Of a DNA stretch of 64,000 nucleotides, positions 17,190-26,399 are shown piece by piece. The DNA is from Vibrio diabolicus (lineage in GTDB: Bacteria > Pseudomonadota > Gammaproteobacteria > Enterobacterales > Vibrionaceae). The stretch spans positions 620,001 to 684,000 of the forward strand of contig CCKK01000003.1 of the NCBI GenBank assembly GCA_001048675.1. The letters run 5' to 3'. The notes beneath the pieces were generated by a model. That model saw nothing but the letters and a program-made list of their open reading frames with translations. It searched no databases and had not been told where the DNA came from. A program made the translations under genes and the position numbers. Positions within the stretch are counted from its first letter, which is position 1, and every line of letters starts with the position of its first letter.

Positions 17190-19103
17190 ATGACCCTATA
17201 TAAGAAGCTTGTAGTGGGAATGGTTACGGTCTTTATACTCTTGTTGGCATCAGTATTCGTAATCCAATTCAACACGACTCGAGACAGCTTGGAACAACAG
17301 CAACGTTCAGAGGTCAACAACACCATTAACACCGTAGGTTTGGCATTGGCTCCTTACCTTAAAGACAAAGATAAAGTCGCGGTAGAATCCGTGATTAATG
17401 CTCTGTTTGACGGCAGCACCTATTCGGTTGTTCGCCTTACCGCTTTAGATTCTGACTACCAAATCGTGCGCACTTACCCGGTTAAACCAAGTACAGTGCC
17501 ACAATGGTTTATCGACATGAATCTATTCAAAGCCATTCACGATAAGCGCGTAGTAACCAGTGGTTGGATGCAACTTGCTGAAGTGGAAATCATTAGCCAC
17601 CCAGGAGCAGCTTACGAGCAGCTCTGGCAAGGCTTTATTGGTTTGTTATCTGCATTCAGTGTCATTTTCCTGGCTGGTTTAATTGCGATTTCGTACATCC
17701 TCCGTCGCTCACTAAAACCATTAGCGGCCATCGTGAAGAAAATGCATGAAATCGCTAATAACCAATTTGGTGAACCACTTGCTCGTCCAAGAACGAAAGA
17801 TCTGATCGCGGTGGTAGATGGCATTAACATGATGTCTGCTCAAATTGAGCTGTCATTCAAAGAGCAAGCGAAAGAGGCACAACGACTGCGTGCTCAAGCT
17901 TACCTCGACCCTATCTCCAAACTGGGTAATCGCTCGTTCTACATCAACCAAATAGACCAATGGCTTGCAGAGCAAACGCAAGGGGGTATCGCGCTACTCC
18001 ATGCAGAATACATTGGTGACATTTACGAGACAAAAGACTACCAACGCGCCGATGCCCACGTAAAAGAACTGTCTCAACGTCTGAAAAACACCATTGATGT
18101 GCCGGGAGCTACCATTGCACGCCTGTCTAGTGATGAATTTGGCCTGCTTTTCCCACACATGGATGAAAGCGAACTACGCATTTTGGCGGACAGCATCGTG
18201 AACTGCGTTAACGGGTTGAACACTGATCCAACCGGCCTAGCCAAACCAAAAGCAGCCTTAGGTGTTGCGCATAGTAAAGACCAAAAAACGCGCTCTGAAA
18301 TCTTATCTATGGTGGATAATGCTCTCTCGAAAGCAAAAGCTCAACCAGACAAAGCTTACGGCTTTATCGGCAGTGACACACCTTCTAACTTAATGGGTAA
18401 ACAGCAGTGGAAAGCGCTGGTTGAAGAAGCGATTCATAGCGATTGGGTTAAATTCCGCTTCCAAGCAGCGAAGAACACTTGGGGTAAAGTGTTCCATAAC
18501 GAAGTGTTCTCAAGCATCGAAAAAGAGGGCGAAACGTTCCGTGCCAACCAATATTTATTCGCACTAGAGCAGCTAGACGCCACCAATATTTTCGACCAAT
18601 ACGTTATTGAGTCGATGATTAAGATGCTGGAAAGTGGCGAGCTAACCGATCCTGTCGCGATCAATATTGCGCAAAGCAGCTTGTCTCAGCCATCGTTCAT
18701 TCGCTGGACCACCAGCATGTTGGAAAAACACGCAAAAGTGGCCTCTAAGCTACACTTTGAAATTCCAGAAGAGTGTTTTATTGATCAGCCTCACCACACG
18801 GCGCTGTTATGTAATGCCATTCGCCAATCCGGGGCTGAGTTTGGCGTAGATAACTATGGACGTAACTTCCAATCATTGGAGTACATCCAAGAGTTCCGCC
18901 CTAACTATGTGAAGCTCGATTACCTATTCACACACAACTTACACGACGAAAAACAGAAATTCACGCTAACGTCGATTTCTCGTACTGCTCATAACCTAGG
19001 CATTACGACTATCGCGTCGCGTATTGAAACTCAAATCCAGTTGGACTTTCTCACCGAGCATTTTGTTGAGGTATTCCAAGGATTCATCGTCGACAAGGAA
19101 TAA
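17190..19103 (+). CDS. lapD: c-di-GMP receptor LapD (HAMP-GGDEF-EAL, inactive enzyme domains), 637 aa
   Basis: An inner-membrane receptor with an N-terminal helix, a periplasmic LapG-binding domain (about residues 25-150), a second helix, HAMP, a GGDEF-like domain and an EAL-like domain. Both enzymatic signatures are lost: the GGDEF position reads SSDEF, and the EAL position in VKFRFQAAKNTW has no EAL. This is typical of LapD, which senses c-di-GMP with its EAL domain and then sequesters LapG. I use the ATG giving MTLYKKLVV; a GTG three codons earlier overlaps the lapG stop. The context lapC-lapG-lapD-lapB supports the call. Confidence 0.92.
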   Translation: MTLYKKLVVGMVTVFILLLASVFVIQFNTTRDSLEQQQRSEVNNTINTVGLALAPYLKDKDKVAVESVINALFDGSTYSVVRLTALDSDYQIVRTYPVKPSTVPQWFIDMNLFKAIHDKRVVTSGWMQLAEVEIISHPGAAYEQLWQGFIGLLSAFSVIFLAGLIAISYILRRSLKPLAAIVKKMHEIANNQFGEPLARPRTKDLIAVVDGINMMSAQIELSFKEQAKEAQRLRAQAYLDPISKLGNRSFYINQIDQWLAEQTQGGIALLHAEYIGDIYETKDYQRADAHVKELSQRLKNTIDVPGATIARLSSDEFGLLFPHMDESELRILADSIVNCVNGLNTDPTGLAKPKAALGVAHSKDQKTRSEILSMVDNALSKAKAQPDKAYGFIGSDTPSNLMGKQQWKALVEEAIHSDWVKFRFQAAKNTWGKVFHNEVFSSIEKEGETFRANQYLFALEQLDATNIFDQYVIESMIKMLESGELTDPVAINIAQSSLSQPSFIRWTTSMLEKHAKVASKLHFEIPEECFIDQPHHTALLCNAIRQSGAEFGVDNYGRNFQSLEYIQEFRPNYVKLDYLFTHNLHDEKQKFTLTSISRTAHNLGITTIASRIETQIQLDFLTEHFVEVFQGFIVDKE

Positions 19104-19118
19104 AAAGGTTTACCACAG

Positions 19119-21233
19119 ATGAAAGACCCTTTACTGAATTCGCTCATCTACGTTAGCCGTTACTATGGGTTAGCTAACTCGCCAGAAGCGCTGGTCAATG
19201 GCCTTCCGCTTTCAGACGGCAAGCTAACTCCATTTTTGCTACCAAGAGCAGCGGAAAGGGCCGGATTGGTTGCCAAGGAAAACCGTGCAGAGCTGGAGAA
19301 CATCTCCAGCCTGATTCTGCCGGCAATCTTAGTTCTTAAAGGCGGTGACTCATGCGTTCTCAACAGCATTAACGCGGAGACACGCGAAGCCGAAGTCACC
19401 ACCTTAGAAAGTGGAATGGTGCCAATCTCCATTCCATTAGAAGACCTACTTGAGCAGTACACTGGTCGCTACTTTTTAGTTAAAAAGCAATTCCGTTTCG
19501 ATGAGCGCTCTCCCGAGGTGCTCAAAACCAACGAAGGTCACTGGTTTTGGTCAACCTTGTGGCAGTCAAAACGTATCTACCGAGATGTTTTAATCGCCTC
19601 ACTTCTCATCAACCTCTTTGCCGTTGCCGCCCCGCTGTTCACTCGCTTGGTGTACGACAAAGTGGTACCGAATCTCGCGTTTGAAACCTTATGGGTATTG
19701 GCAAGCGGCATCTTTGTTGTCTTTCTATTCGATTTCATACTCAAATCGTTGAGAAACTACTTTATTGATGTCGCAGGAAAGAAGTCTGACATTCTGATTT
19801 CCTCCAAGCTGTTCAGCAAAGTGATGGGCATCCGAATGGAGTCCAAGCCGCCTTCAGTCGGCGCATTCGCTCGCCATCTTCAAGAGTTTGAATCTATTCG
19901 AGAATTCTTCACGTCTGCAACCGTCAGTGCCCTAATTGACCTGCCTTTTGCCACTCTGTTCTTGGTGATTATATGGCTAATGGCTGGCGATCTTGTGTAT
20001 GTTCCAATGGTCGGCGTGGTCATTTTGATTGTTCATTCACTACTGATTCAAGGACCGCTGCGTCGTTCTATAGAGGAAGGGTCACGCTTAGCATCGCAAA
20101 AATACGCCAACTTAATTGAGAGTCTAGCGGGGCTAGAAACCGTAAAAATGCTCAGCGCGCAAAGCCAATTCCAATACCGTTGGGAAGAAGCGGTGGCGCA
20201 CATGGCGAACTGGAACATCAAAAGCCGCCGCATTACCGACAGCATCCAGAACGCGGCTGGCTTCGTGCAGCAAAGTAGTAACGTTGGGATGATCATTCTC
20301 GGTGTTTATCTGATTGCAGAGGGCGAGCTCACTATGGGTGGCTTAATCGCCGCAACCATGTTGAGTGGTCGCGCCATAGGGCCTTTGGTTCAGCTGTCTT
20401 TGCTCTCAACGCGCTACAACCAAGCGAAGTCTTCTATGACGATTATCAATCAAGTCATGGAAATGCCAGACGAGCAAGAAGAAGGGAAACGCTACATCCA
20501 TCGCCCAATCATCCAAGGTAAGATTGAAATTGATCGCGTAACGTTTCATTACCCAGACTCTCCTGTCGCGTCTATACGTAACATTTCTCTCACGATAAAT
20601 CCTGGAGAAAAAGTCGCGATAATCGGTCGGATTGGTTCGGGTAAGACAACGTTAGAGCGCTTGATTATGGGCTTGTATAAGCCAACAGAGGGGCACGTAC
20701 GTATCGATGATACTGATATTGCACAGCTTCACCACGTTGATGTTCGACGTAACATCGGCTGTGTGCCTCAAGATTCGAATCTATTCTTCGGTTCGATTCG
20801 CGACAATATTACCTTAGGTCGTCCACTAACCGATGACCGAGACGTGCTTGATGCAGCAAACCGTGCAGGCGTGACCGCATTTACACAATCGGATCCAGCT
20901 GGTTTAGAACGTCAAGTAGGTGAAGGTGGTGCGATGCTTTCTGGTGGTCAACGTCAAGCCGTCACGATCGCTCGTGCATTTTTGGGCCGTCCTCCCGTCC
21001 TACTCATGGATGAACCGACCAGCGCGATGGATAACCGCTCTGAAATGCATATTAAGCACCAGCTATCTCAGCTCAAACCGAGCGAAACATTGATACTGAT
21101 TACGCATAAAACGTCGATGCTCGACATTGTTGATCGAGTGATTGTGATGGAGAAAGGCAGCATCATTGCTGATGGTCCTAAAGCGCAAGTGCTGAATGAC
21201 TTGAAGCAAGGCAAAGTACGTGCGGTTAGCTAA
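19119..21233 (+). CDS. lapB: Type I secretion ATPase LapB, 704 aa
   Basis: An ABC exporter of the T1SS type. The N-terminal C39-like domain (about residues 1-125) has no cysteine at the usual catalytic position, so it is a peptidase-dead docking domain as in LapB and HlyB. A six-helix transmembrane domain follows (about 155-420). The ATPase domain has Walker A GRIGSGKTTL, signature LSGGQRQAVTIAR, Walker B VLLMDEPTSAMD and the H-loop ITHKTS. It starts 15 bases after lapD. With LapC and a TolC-type channel it exports a large surface adhesin. Confidence 0.93.
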   Translation: MKDPLLNSLIYVSRYYGLANSPEALVNGLPLSDGKLTPFLLPRAAERAGLVAKENRAELENISSLILPAILVLKGGDSCVLNSINAETREAEVTTLESGMVPISIPLEDLLEQYTGRYFLVKKQFRFDERSPEVLKTNEGHWFWSTLWQSKRIYRDVLIASLLINLFAVAAPLFTRLVYDKVVPNLAFETLWVLASGIFVVFLFDFILKSLRNYFIDVAGKKSDILISSKLFSKVMGIRMESKPPSVGAFARHLQEFESIREFFTSATVSALIDLPFATLFLVIIWLMAGDLVYVPMVGVVILIVHSLLIQGPLRRSIEEGSRLASQKYANLIESLAGLETVKMLSAQSQFQYRWEEAVAHMANWNIKSRRITDSIQNAAGFVQQSSNVGMIILGVYLIAEGELTMGGLIAATMLSGRAIGPLVQLSLLSTRYNQAKSSMTIINQVMEMPDEQEEGKRYIHRPIIQGKIEIDRVTFHYPDSPVASIRNISLTINPGEKVAIIGRIGSGKTTLERLIMGLYKPTEGHVRIDDTDIAQLHHVDVRRNIGCVPQDSNLFFGSIRDNITLGRPLTDDRDVLDAANRAGVTAFTQSDPAGLERQVGEGGAMLSGGQRQAVTIARAFLGRPPVLLMDEPTSAMDNRSEMHIKHQLSQLKPSETLILITHKTSMLDIVDRVIVMEKGSIIADGPKAQVLNDLKQGKVRAVS

Positions 21234-21261
21234 CCGAAATTAGCATTTACAAAAGAGAAAG

Positions 21262-21290
21262 GCCCCGTTTACACTCATGTTTAACGGGGC
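21262..21290. terminator. Terminator after lapB and the small membrane protein
   Basis: An eight-base GC-rich stem (GCCCCGTT / AACGGGGC) is followed on the plus strand by TTATTTTATT. On the minus strand it starts right after the stop codon of the 35-residue gene. Confidence 0.75.
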
Positions 21291-21398
21291 TTATTTTATT
21301 GAGAATCCAAGATAGTTAAGCTCTTCAAGCGCTATCCAAACGAGCACTAGCCCCACAATCACGACCAACATCATAATCGCCTTTTCATCTTCTTCCAT
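21291..21398 (-). CDS. Single-helix small membrane protein, 35 aa
   Basis: A short reading frame begins MEEDEKAIMM. It continues as a stretch of about 14 hydrophobic residues (LVVIVGLVLVWIAL) and ends in a polar tail rich in Glu, Asn and Tyr. The acidic N-terminus plus one helix is typical of bacterial small membrane proteins. An AGGA lies about ten bases before the ATG and the terminator hairpin begins at the stop codon. I do not recognise the family. It is too short for ordinary gene calling and is offered as a candidate. Confidence 0.5.
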   Translation of the reverse strand: MEEDEKAIMMLVVIVGLVLVWIALEELNYLGFSIK

Positions 21399-21744
21399 TT
21401 GATAGATATCCTAGCAAGCCATTTCACTCAACACGTCTTAGGTTATCAGGACAAAAATCATATTCAGCACGTTTATACGCTCCTAGCCTCATACAATACC
21501 GGATATGAGATACAGCTCAAACATTAAACACTTTAAAACCGCATCAACTTTGGTTGAATATATGCGGTGAGCGCAAACAGAAGCAAAGCTCTGCACACTA
21601 TAGATAAAACTCTACAACTCTCCGTAGGTTCTAGGGAGAAATTCCTAGGTAGAGAGACGAAAAATGGAGAGAGAAAATTTGTGATTACTTACATCAGAAA
21701 ATCAGCTATAACAGCGGTTTTCTTAATATCGTCGAGTTGAAGAA
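21399..21744. other. Intergenic region before the MscS gene
   Basis: AT-rich sequence between two divergent genes that must hold both promoters. A purine-rich stretch (GGAGAGAGAAAA) near 21664 is not followed by a usable frame. No further gene or hairpin is supported. Confidence 0.4.
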
Positions 21745-22338
21745 ATGAATGATTGGATCCATCTAGATCAAGTGAGCCAGTATTTCACCGCAGGCTCTCT
21801 CGGGTACAAAGTCTTAATGGGCATTATTGTCCTGATTGCTTATCGCATTCTGAAGAGAATCGTCAATCGAGCCATTTTAAACTTAGCGACCTCAAAAGGT
21901 GTAAAAAAGGCCCGCCTGAGTTTTATTCAGCGTTGTTTTAACGTCGTGCTTTTATTTTTAACCGCGTCTGTTTTTGCCATTATCACCGGGATTGGCTATG
22001 GCGATGTGTCATTGTTCCTATCGTCCATTTTCGCCGTATTGGGTGTGGCGTTTATTGCGCAATGGTCAATTCTGAGCAACATCACTGCCAGCTTTTTGAT
22101 CTTTTTTGTCTTCCCATACCGAGTGGGCGATCGCATTAAAGTCGTAGACAAAGACGAAGACATCAGCGGCGAGATTCAAGAAATCAGTATGTTTCACGTG
22201 TTAATTAAGCACGATAACGGTAACTTGATCACTTACCCAAACAACCAGATTTTGCAAAAAGCGGTACTAAAGCTGGCGAAAAACAAGCCAGAGCCAAGTA
22301 AAGCAAAATCTCGGATTTATACTCGCAGAAAGAAATAA
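21745..22338 (+). CDS. Small MscS-family mechanosensitive channel, 197 aa
   Basis: A short MscS-type channel. Helices lie near residues 20-36, 62-82 and 86-125; the last contains the glycine/alanine-rich pore helix region (SSIFAVLGVAFIAQWSILSNITASF). The beta-domain follows with FPYRVGDRIKV, near residues 125-135, the hallmark of MscS proteins, and YPNNQILQKAV near the end. It is much shorter than E. coli MscS (286 aa), lacking most of the C-terminal vestibule. Many Vibrio small-MscS proteins look like this. It probably relieves osmotic downshock or conducts ions. Confidence 0.85.
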   Translation: MNDWIHLDQVSQYFTAGSLGYKVLMGIIVLIAYRILKRIVNRAILNLATSKGVKKARLSFIQRCFNVVLLFLTASVFAIITGIGYGDVSLFLSSIFAVLGVAFIAQWSILSNITASFLIFFVFPYRVGDRIKVVDKDEDISGEIQEISMFHVLIKHDNGNLITYPNNQILQKAVLKLAKNKPEPSKAKSRIYTRRKK

Positions 22339-22344
22339 CCCACT

Positions 22345-22374
22345 AAAAAGCCGATGTATCTACATCGGCTTTTT
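22345..22374. terminator. Bidirectional terminator
   Basis: A 13-14 base perfect stem (AAAAAGCCGATGTA and complement) with a two-base loop lies between convergent genes. Confidence 0.85.
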
Positions 22375-22378
22375 AATA

Positions 22379-22666
22379 TCACTTGGTAGTCACAAATAAC
22401 CCAAAGTTAATGGAGAACAACAGTGAAGAGACAAAACGTATAAGCTGAAGGTCACCACTGTATTCTTTCATGATAAACACATGACACATCGCCGAAACCA
22501 AAAGCGCCACTTTAACCAAAGGAAGCTTCTTACTTACGAACCTTAAATAAATACAAAAAATAGAGATGGTGCAAGCAAAGAAAAAATCGTCACTAGTTCC
22601 ATCTTCCTTAAAATACAAGGACATGGTTTTAGTTAAGCTTATATTTTTAGCTTCATTATGAGCCAC
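22379..22666 (-). CDS. Unknown small membrane protein, 95 aa
   Basis: I do not recognise this protein. Residues 15-22 are polar, then come three hydrophobic stretches (about 28-43, 48-65 and 75-92) that look like membrane helices. It starts inside the end of the preceding minus-strand gene (28-base overlap), so the two are probably translated together; a later ATG (MSLYFKEDG) is an alternative start without overlap. Its codon use looks AT-richer than the neighbours, which hints at recent acquisition. Confidence 0.5.
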   Translation of the reverse strand: MAHNEAKNISLTKTMSLYFKEDGTSDDFFFACTISIFCIYLRFVSKKLPLVKVALLVSAMCHVFIMKEYSGDLQLIRFVSSLLFSINFGLFVTTK

Positions 22667-22977
22667 CCACTAATATTTAGCGAGATAAGGGCAGAAAAGA
22701 GGTAAAAAACAAGACTGACCGAAACAAAAAGTAGTGCATGCACTTTTTCTTCTAAGCTCTCTGGATGAACATTCATATCCACATCAAACCCCCCCGCTAT
22801 AAAGTGTGCAAATACCGTGGAAGAGGCTGTAGAAAGGCCTCCTACCATAATGATAATAATCCCTCGCCTTAAGAAACGATGAAATGTACTTTTCCCGCCT
22901 TGGATCAGGTCTGAGTTTACATATTTTAATCTATTTTTCCGCCTATTAATCATCACTAGTATCGGTACCTTTATCAT
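22639..22977 (-). CDS. Unknown small membrane protein, 112 aa
   Basis: A basic N-terminus (MIKVPILVMINRRKNRLKY) is followed by two clear membrane helices (GIIIIMVGGLSTASSTVFAHF near residues 40-60 and ALLFVSVSLVFYLFSALISL near 81-100). I chose the ATG; a TTG three codons upstream is also possible. It overlaps the following 95-residue gene and the two form a likely operon of paired small membrane proteins. No family is recognised and no toxin/antitoxin signature is evident. Confidence 0.5.
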   Translation of the reverse strand: MIKVPILVMINRRKNRLKYVNSDLIQGGKSTFHRFLRRGIIIIMVGGLSTASSTVFAHFIAGGFDVDMNVHPESLEEKVHALLFVSVSLVFYLFSALISLNISGWLIMKLKI

Positions 22978-23208
22978 TGTTTCCAAGAGAGTTTTCTACA
23001 TTTTTAAGATCTTCCTTTAACGCTTTTATACACGATATTCATCGTCGTTGCATTCACTGTAGTTATGCCGTCGGCTTACCCTATAAGAAAGCTCTTTAGA
23101 TACCAATTCGTACTTTATCTATCTCAAATCTCTTCTTGACCTCAACTTAGCTTGAGGTTTTAGCCTTAGTCGCACGATTAAAAATCAACAATGAAAAAAG
23201 GAACCATT

Positions 23209-23793
23209 GTGTCCAAAATTGCGATTATTTATTTCTCTAAAACCGACGTTACTGGTCAGCTTGCTCGCGCGATTGCCGCAGGCGTTGAACAACAAGGCAT
23301 TAAGCAGCAAGATGACTGTGAAATCCTCTCTCACCGAATTGAAGGCAGTGAGATTATTGAGGGACGTTTTGTGAACCCTAAACTAATGGATGAACTTGCT
23401 GAGTGTGATGCGATTATCTTTGGCTCACCGACCTATATGGGCGGTGTAGCAGCGCAGTTTAAAGCATTTGCAGATGCAAGCAGTGAATCTTGGTATTACC
23501 AAAAATGGGCGAGCAAAATCGCGGCTGGCTTTACCAGTGGTGGGGCAATGAATGGCGACCAATCTTGCACATTACAATATCTACAAACGCTCGCTAACCA
23601 ACACGGCATGATGTGGGTCGGGTTGGATAAGATCAGCAATTCTGGGGAGCAAAACCTGAATCGTTATGGTGTACAAGGTGGTATTGTTGCACAAGGTGGT
23701 GAAGGTGGTCAGTTGCATGCTTCTGATGTTGCAACGGCGGAGTATCTTGGCAAACGAGTCGCAATGCTAGTGGACAAGCTCTCCGCTCGCTAA
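23209..23793 (+). CDS. WrbA-like flavodoxin-family NAD(P)H:quinone oxidoreductase, 194 aa
   Basis: An FMN-binding flavodoxin-fold protein. The N-terminal IAIIYFSKTDVTGQLARAIAAG is the phosphate-binding loop. FGSPTYMGGVAAQFKAFAD (near residues 75-93) and AAGFTSGGAMNGDQ correspond to the WrbA/flavodoxin isoalloxazine loops. The family reduces quinones in two-electron steps and protects against redox cycling. I prefer the GTG start because AAAAAAGGA lies six bases before it; an ATG six codons upstream lacks a good RBS. It is a single gene with its own terminator. Confidence 0.8.
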   Translation: MSKIAIIYFSKTDVTGQLARAIAAGVEQQGIKQQDDCEILSHRIEGSEIIEGRFVNPKLMDELAECDAIIFGSPTYMGGVAAQFKAFADASSESWYYQKWASKIAAGFTSGGAMNGDQSCTLQYLQTLANQHGMMWVGLDKISNSGEQNLNRYGVQGGIVAQGGEGGQLHASDVATAEYLGKRVAMLVDKLSAR

Positions 23794-23802
23794 CAATAAA
23801 AA

Positions 23803-23833
23803 GAAGCCCCGTAAGACACATCTTCGGGGCTTC
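23803..23833. terminator. Bidirectional terminator
   Basis: A nine-base stem (GAAGCCCCG / CGGGGCTTC) lies between the convergent flavodoxin and mppA-like genes. Confidence 0.8.
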
Positions 23834-23856
23834 GTATTTATCGCTTGTTTTGAGCG

Positions 23857-25482
23857 CTACTTCTTAATATAGAGGTCTTTCGAGTAGATACGGCCCTCTA
23901 CGTTGTTCTTAGCAAAACCGCCAACCGTAGGACGAACCAAACGCGCTTGCATGTAGTAGTAAATCGGTGCGATTGGCATATCTGCCGCCAACAATTGCTC
24001 GGCTTGGTCATAGAATCCTTGACGCGCTTTCTCATCGGTTGCGGCCAATGCACTGTTCATCGCCTTATCGTAGGCTTCACTGCTGTAACGCGCAAAGTTA
24101 CCTGACGAACCAGAGCGCAGTAGACTCAAGAAGGTCGAAGCTTCGTTGTAATCTCCGCACCACGAGGCGCGCATCACATCAAAATCCCCTTGTTTGCGAG
24201 CGACAAGATAAGATTTCCACTCTTGGTTTTCTAACTCAACTTTCGCGCCCAAGTTATTTTTCAACATAGAAGCAATCGCCACTGCTATGGCCTTGTTCGA
24301 TTCACTGGTGTTGTACAGCAATTTGAAATCCAGAGACTTACCATCACCGTATCCCGCTTCTTTCAGCAATTCACGTGCCTTTTCATCACGCTGTTTCTGC
24401 GTCCATGTGCTGTATTCTGGCTGAGTCGCATCAAAGCCGGCGGTGTATTGGTGTGCGAACGTATAAGCAGGCAGATTACCCACTTGCGTGACACCATTCG
24501 TGATCACATCACGCATCATCGAATAAGACACGGCTTTACGAACTCGCTCATCATCGAACGGAGGACGCGTGGTGTTAAACGCGTAGTAATATGTACAAAG
24601 TAGTGGAACCGCGGTATACGCTTGCTCGTAATCCTTCTTCAGCTTTTGCGCCATGTGGGTTGGTACATCCGAGGTGATGTCCACTTCGCCCACCGCGTAG
24701 CGATTGATCGATGCGTTTTGGTTCTCAAACGGAATGTATGTCACTTCAGTGAGATGAGTATCCGCGCTATCCCAGTAGTTTGGGTTCTTTTTCAGTTCAA
24801 TGCGTTCATTTACCACCCATTTATCCAGAACAAATGCACCGTTACCAACAAACTGCTGCGGGTCACTCCACGGCTTTTCGCTGTTCTCAACCGTTGCTTT
24901 GTGTACGGGCATCATCGAAGTGTGGCCTGTCATTGCGACAAAGTACGGCACCTTACTATCAAGTTCGAAGCGCAGAGTATGTTTATCGACGGCGGTGATA
25001 CCAAGATCATCCAATGACTTTTTACCTTCTGCTACGTCGGCGATGTTTTTGAGCTTAGTGAGTTTGAGATACCAAACATTGGGAGAAGCGGTTTTCGGAT
25101 CCACCGCACGACGCAGTGAATAGACAAAATCATCCGCTGTCACAGGATCGCCGTTCGACCATTTGGCGTCTTTACGCAGATGGAACACAAAGGTTTGGTT
25201 GTCTTCGGTTTGCCAAGATTCCGCAACACCAGGAACGATATTGCCATCGCGGTCTTGAATGACTAATCCCTCAAACAAATCACGAATTACGTGCATCTCT
25301 GGCAAGCCTTCAGCTTTTGCTGGGTCTAGCGTCGCCGCTTCTGCATCATTTGCTCGTACTAAATGTTGTTCTGGTGCGAGTTGCACACCATCAGGTAAAG
25401 AATCAGCTAAAGCTGAAGCGGATAAAAATGGGGTCAATAAAGAGGAAACCAGCAACGCTGTTGAATGCTTTTTAAAGTCCAT
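23857..25482 (-). CDS. mppA: Peptide ABC periplasmic binding protein, OppA/MppA type, 541 aa
   Basis: A family 5 solute-binding protein. A signal peptide (about 26 residues, ending SASALA) is followed by LVRANDAEAATLDPAKAEGLPEMHVIRDLFEGLV, the SBP_bac_5 opening, and the AESWQTEDNQTFVFHLRKDAKWSNGDPVTADDFVYSLRRA core. I chose the ATG that starts the signal peptide (MDFKKHSTALL), which has AGGAGAA upstream. OppA and MppA are close relatives. Its position divergent from mpaA and beside mur genes suggests the murein-tripeptide binding role (MppA), which borrows the Opp permease. No permease gene is adjacent. The substrate assignment is contextual. Confidence 0.75.
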   Translation of the reverse strand: MDFKKHSTALLVSSLLTPFLSASALADSLPDGVQLAPEQHLVRANDAEAATLDPAKAEGLPEMHVIRDLFEGLVIQDRDGNIVPGVAESWQTEDNQTFVFHLRKDAKWSNGDPVTADDFVYSLRRAVDPKTASPNVWYLKLTKLKNIADVAEGKKSLDDLGITAVDKHTLRFELDSKVPYFVAMTGHTSMMPVHKATVENSEKPWSDPQQFVGNGAFVLDKWVVNERIELKKNPNYWDSADTHLTEVTYIPFENQNASINRYAVGEVDITSDVPTHMAQKLKKDYEQAYTAVPLLCTYYYAFNTTRPPFDDERVRKAVSYSMMRDVITNGVTQVGNLPAYTFAHQYTAGFDATQPEYSTWTQKQRDEKARELLKEAGYGDGKSLDFKLLYNTSESNKAIAVAIASMLKNNLGAKVELENQEWKSYLVARKQGDFDVMRASWCGDYNEASTFLSLLRSGSSGNFARYSSEAYDKAMNSALAATDEKARQGFYDQAEQLLAADMPIAPIYYYMQARLVRPTVGGFAKNNVEGRIYSKDLYIKK

Positions 25483-25669
25483 ATCGTTTTTCGTTCTCCT
25501 AACACGTCTTTTGAAGCAAGTACCACAATTCATCATACAAGCATTGACGAACTTTAAGTGTTCAGTTTATATCCGAGTAATCTCAAGATGCTAAGTTCAA
25601 CGGCTGTAACATGAGTTATATATAGCTTGGGTGATGAATAGATACTACTCGAACAATCAGGAGATTACG

Positions 25670-26380
25670 GTGAGTCTAATTCCAAGAACGGAAAGAGCGG
25701 CATTTTTAATTACGCCGACATCATATGGAAAATCGGTACTGGGCGCGCCGTTGTTGTACTTCCCAGCACAAGTAGAAAGTAACTCACGAGGCCTTATTCT
25801 CGCGGGGACACACGGCGATGAGACAGCCTCAATCGCCGGATTGTCCTGCGCGCTAAGAAGCTTGCCAGCTGAAAACTTACGACATGATGTGATTCTGTCA
25901 CTGAATCCGGACGGCAACCAGCTAGGCACACGCGCAAATGCAAACCAAGTGGACCTCAATCGCGCGTTTCCAACCCAAAATTGGACTGAGCATGGCACAG
26001 TGTATCGATGGAGTTCTCACACACCCGTTCGAGACGTAAAAGTGAAAACTGGCACTAAAAACCAGCTAGAGCCAGAAGTTAGCGCATTAATTAACTTGAT
26101 TGAACTGCGCAAGCCAAAGTTTGTGGTGTCGTTTCATGAACCGCTTGCGTTTGTAGATGATCCCAAACATTCCAACCTTGCCAAATGGCTCGGCGAGCAG
26201 TTTCAACTGCCAATCGTTGACGATGTCGACTACGAAACACCCGGCTCATTCGGCACTTGGTGTAGTGAACGTGATTTACCTTGCATCACGTTGGAGTTAC
26301 CGGCAATTTCTGCCGATCTCACCATTGAAAAGCATCTCCCCGCCTTTATTGCTTTACTGATGCACGATCCGGATCTTTAG
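25670..26380 (+). CDS. mpaA: Murein peptide amidase MpaA (M14 zinc carboxypeptidase family), 236 aa
   Basis: It cleaves the gamma-D-Glu-meso-Dap bond of murein tripeptides in the cytoplasm during cell-wall recycling. The zinc ligands are visible as H and E in GTHGDETAS (near residue 41) and H in VSFHEPLAF. LNPDGNQLGTRANANQVDLNRAFP is the M14 substrate-binding stretch, and the catalytic Glu lies in ITLELPA near the end. A GTG start is used: CAGGAG lies six bases upstream, while the earlier GTG/ATG pair lacks an RBS. It is divergent from the mppA-like gene, as suits a shared murein-peptide pathway. Confidence 0.88.
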   Translation: MSLIPRTERAAFLITPTSYGKSVLGAPLLYFPAQVESNSRGLILAGTHGDETASIAGLSCALRSLPAENLRHDVILSLNPDGNQLGTRANANQVDLNRAFPTQNWTEHGTVYRWSSHTPVRDVKVKTGTKNQLEPEVSALINLIELRKPKFVVSFHEPLAFVDDPKHSNLAKWLGEQFQLPIVDDVDYETPGSFGTWCSERDLPCITLELPAISADLTIEKHLPAFIALLMHDPDL

Positions 26381-26399
26381 TTCGCTGTTGGTTAAGCGA

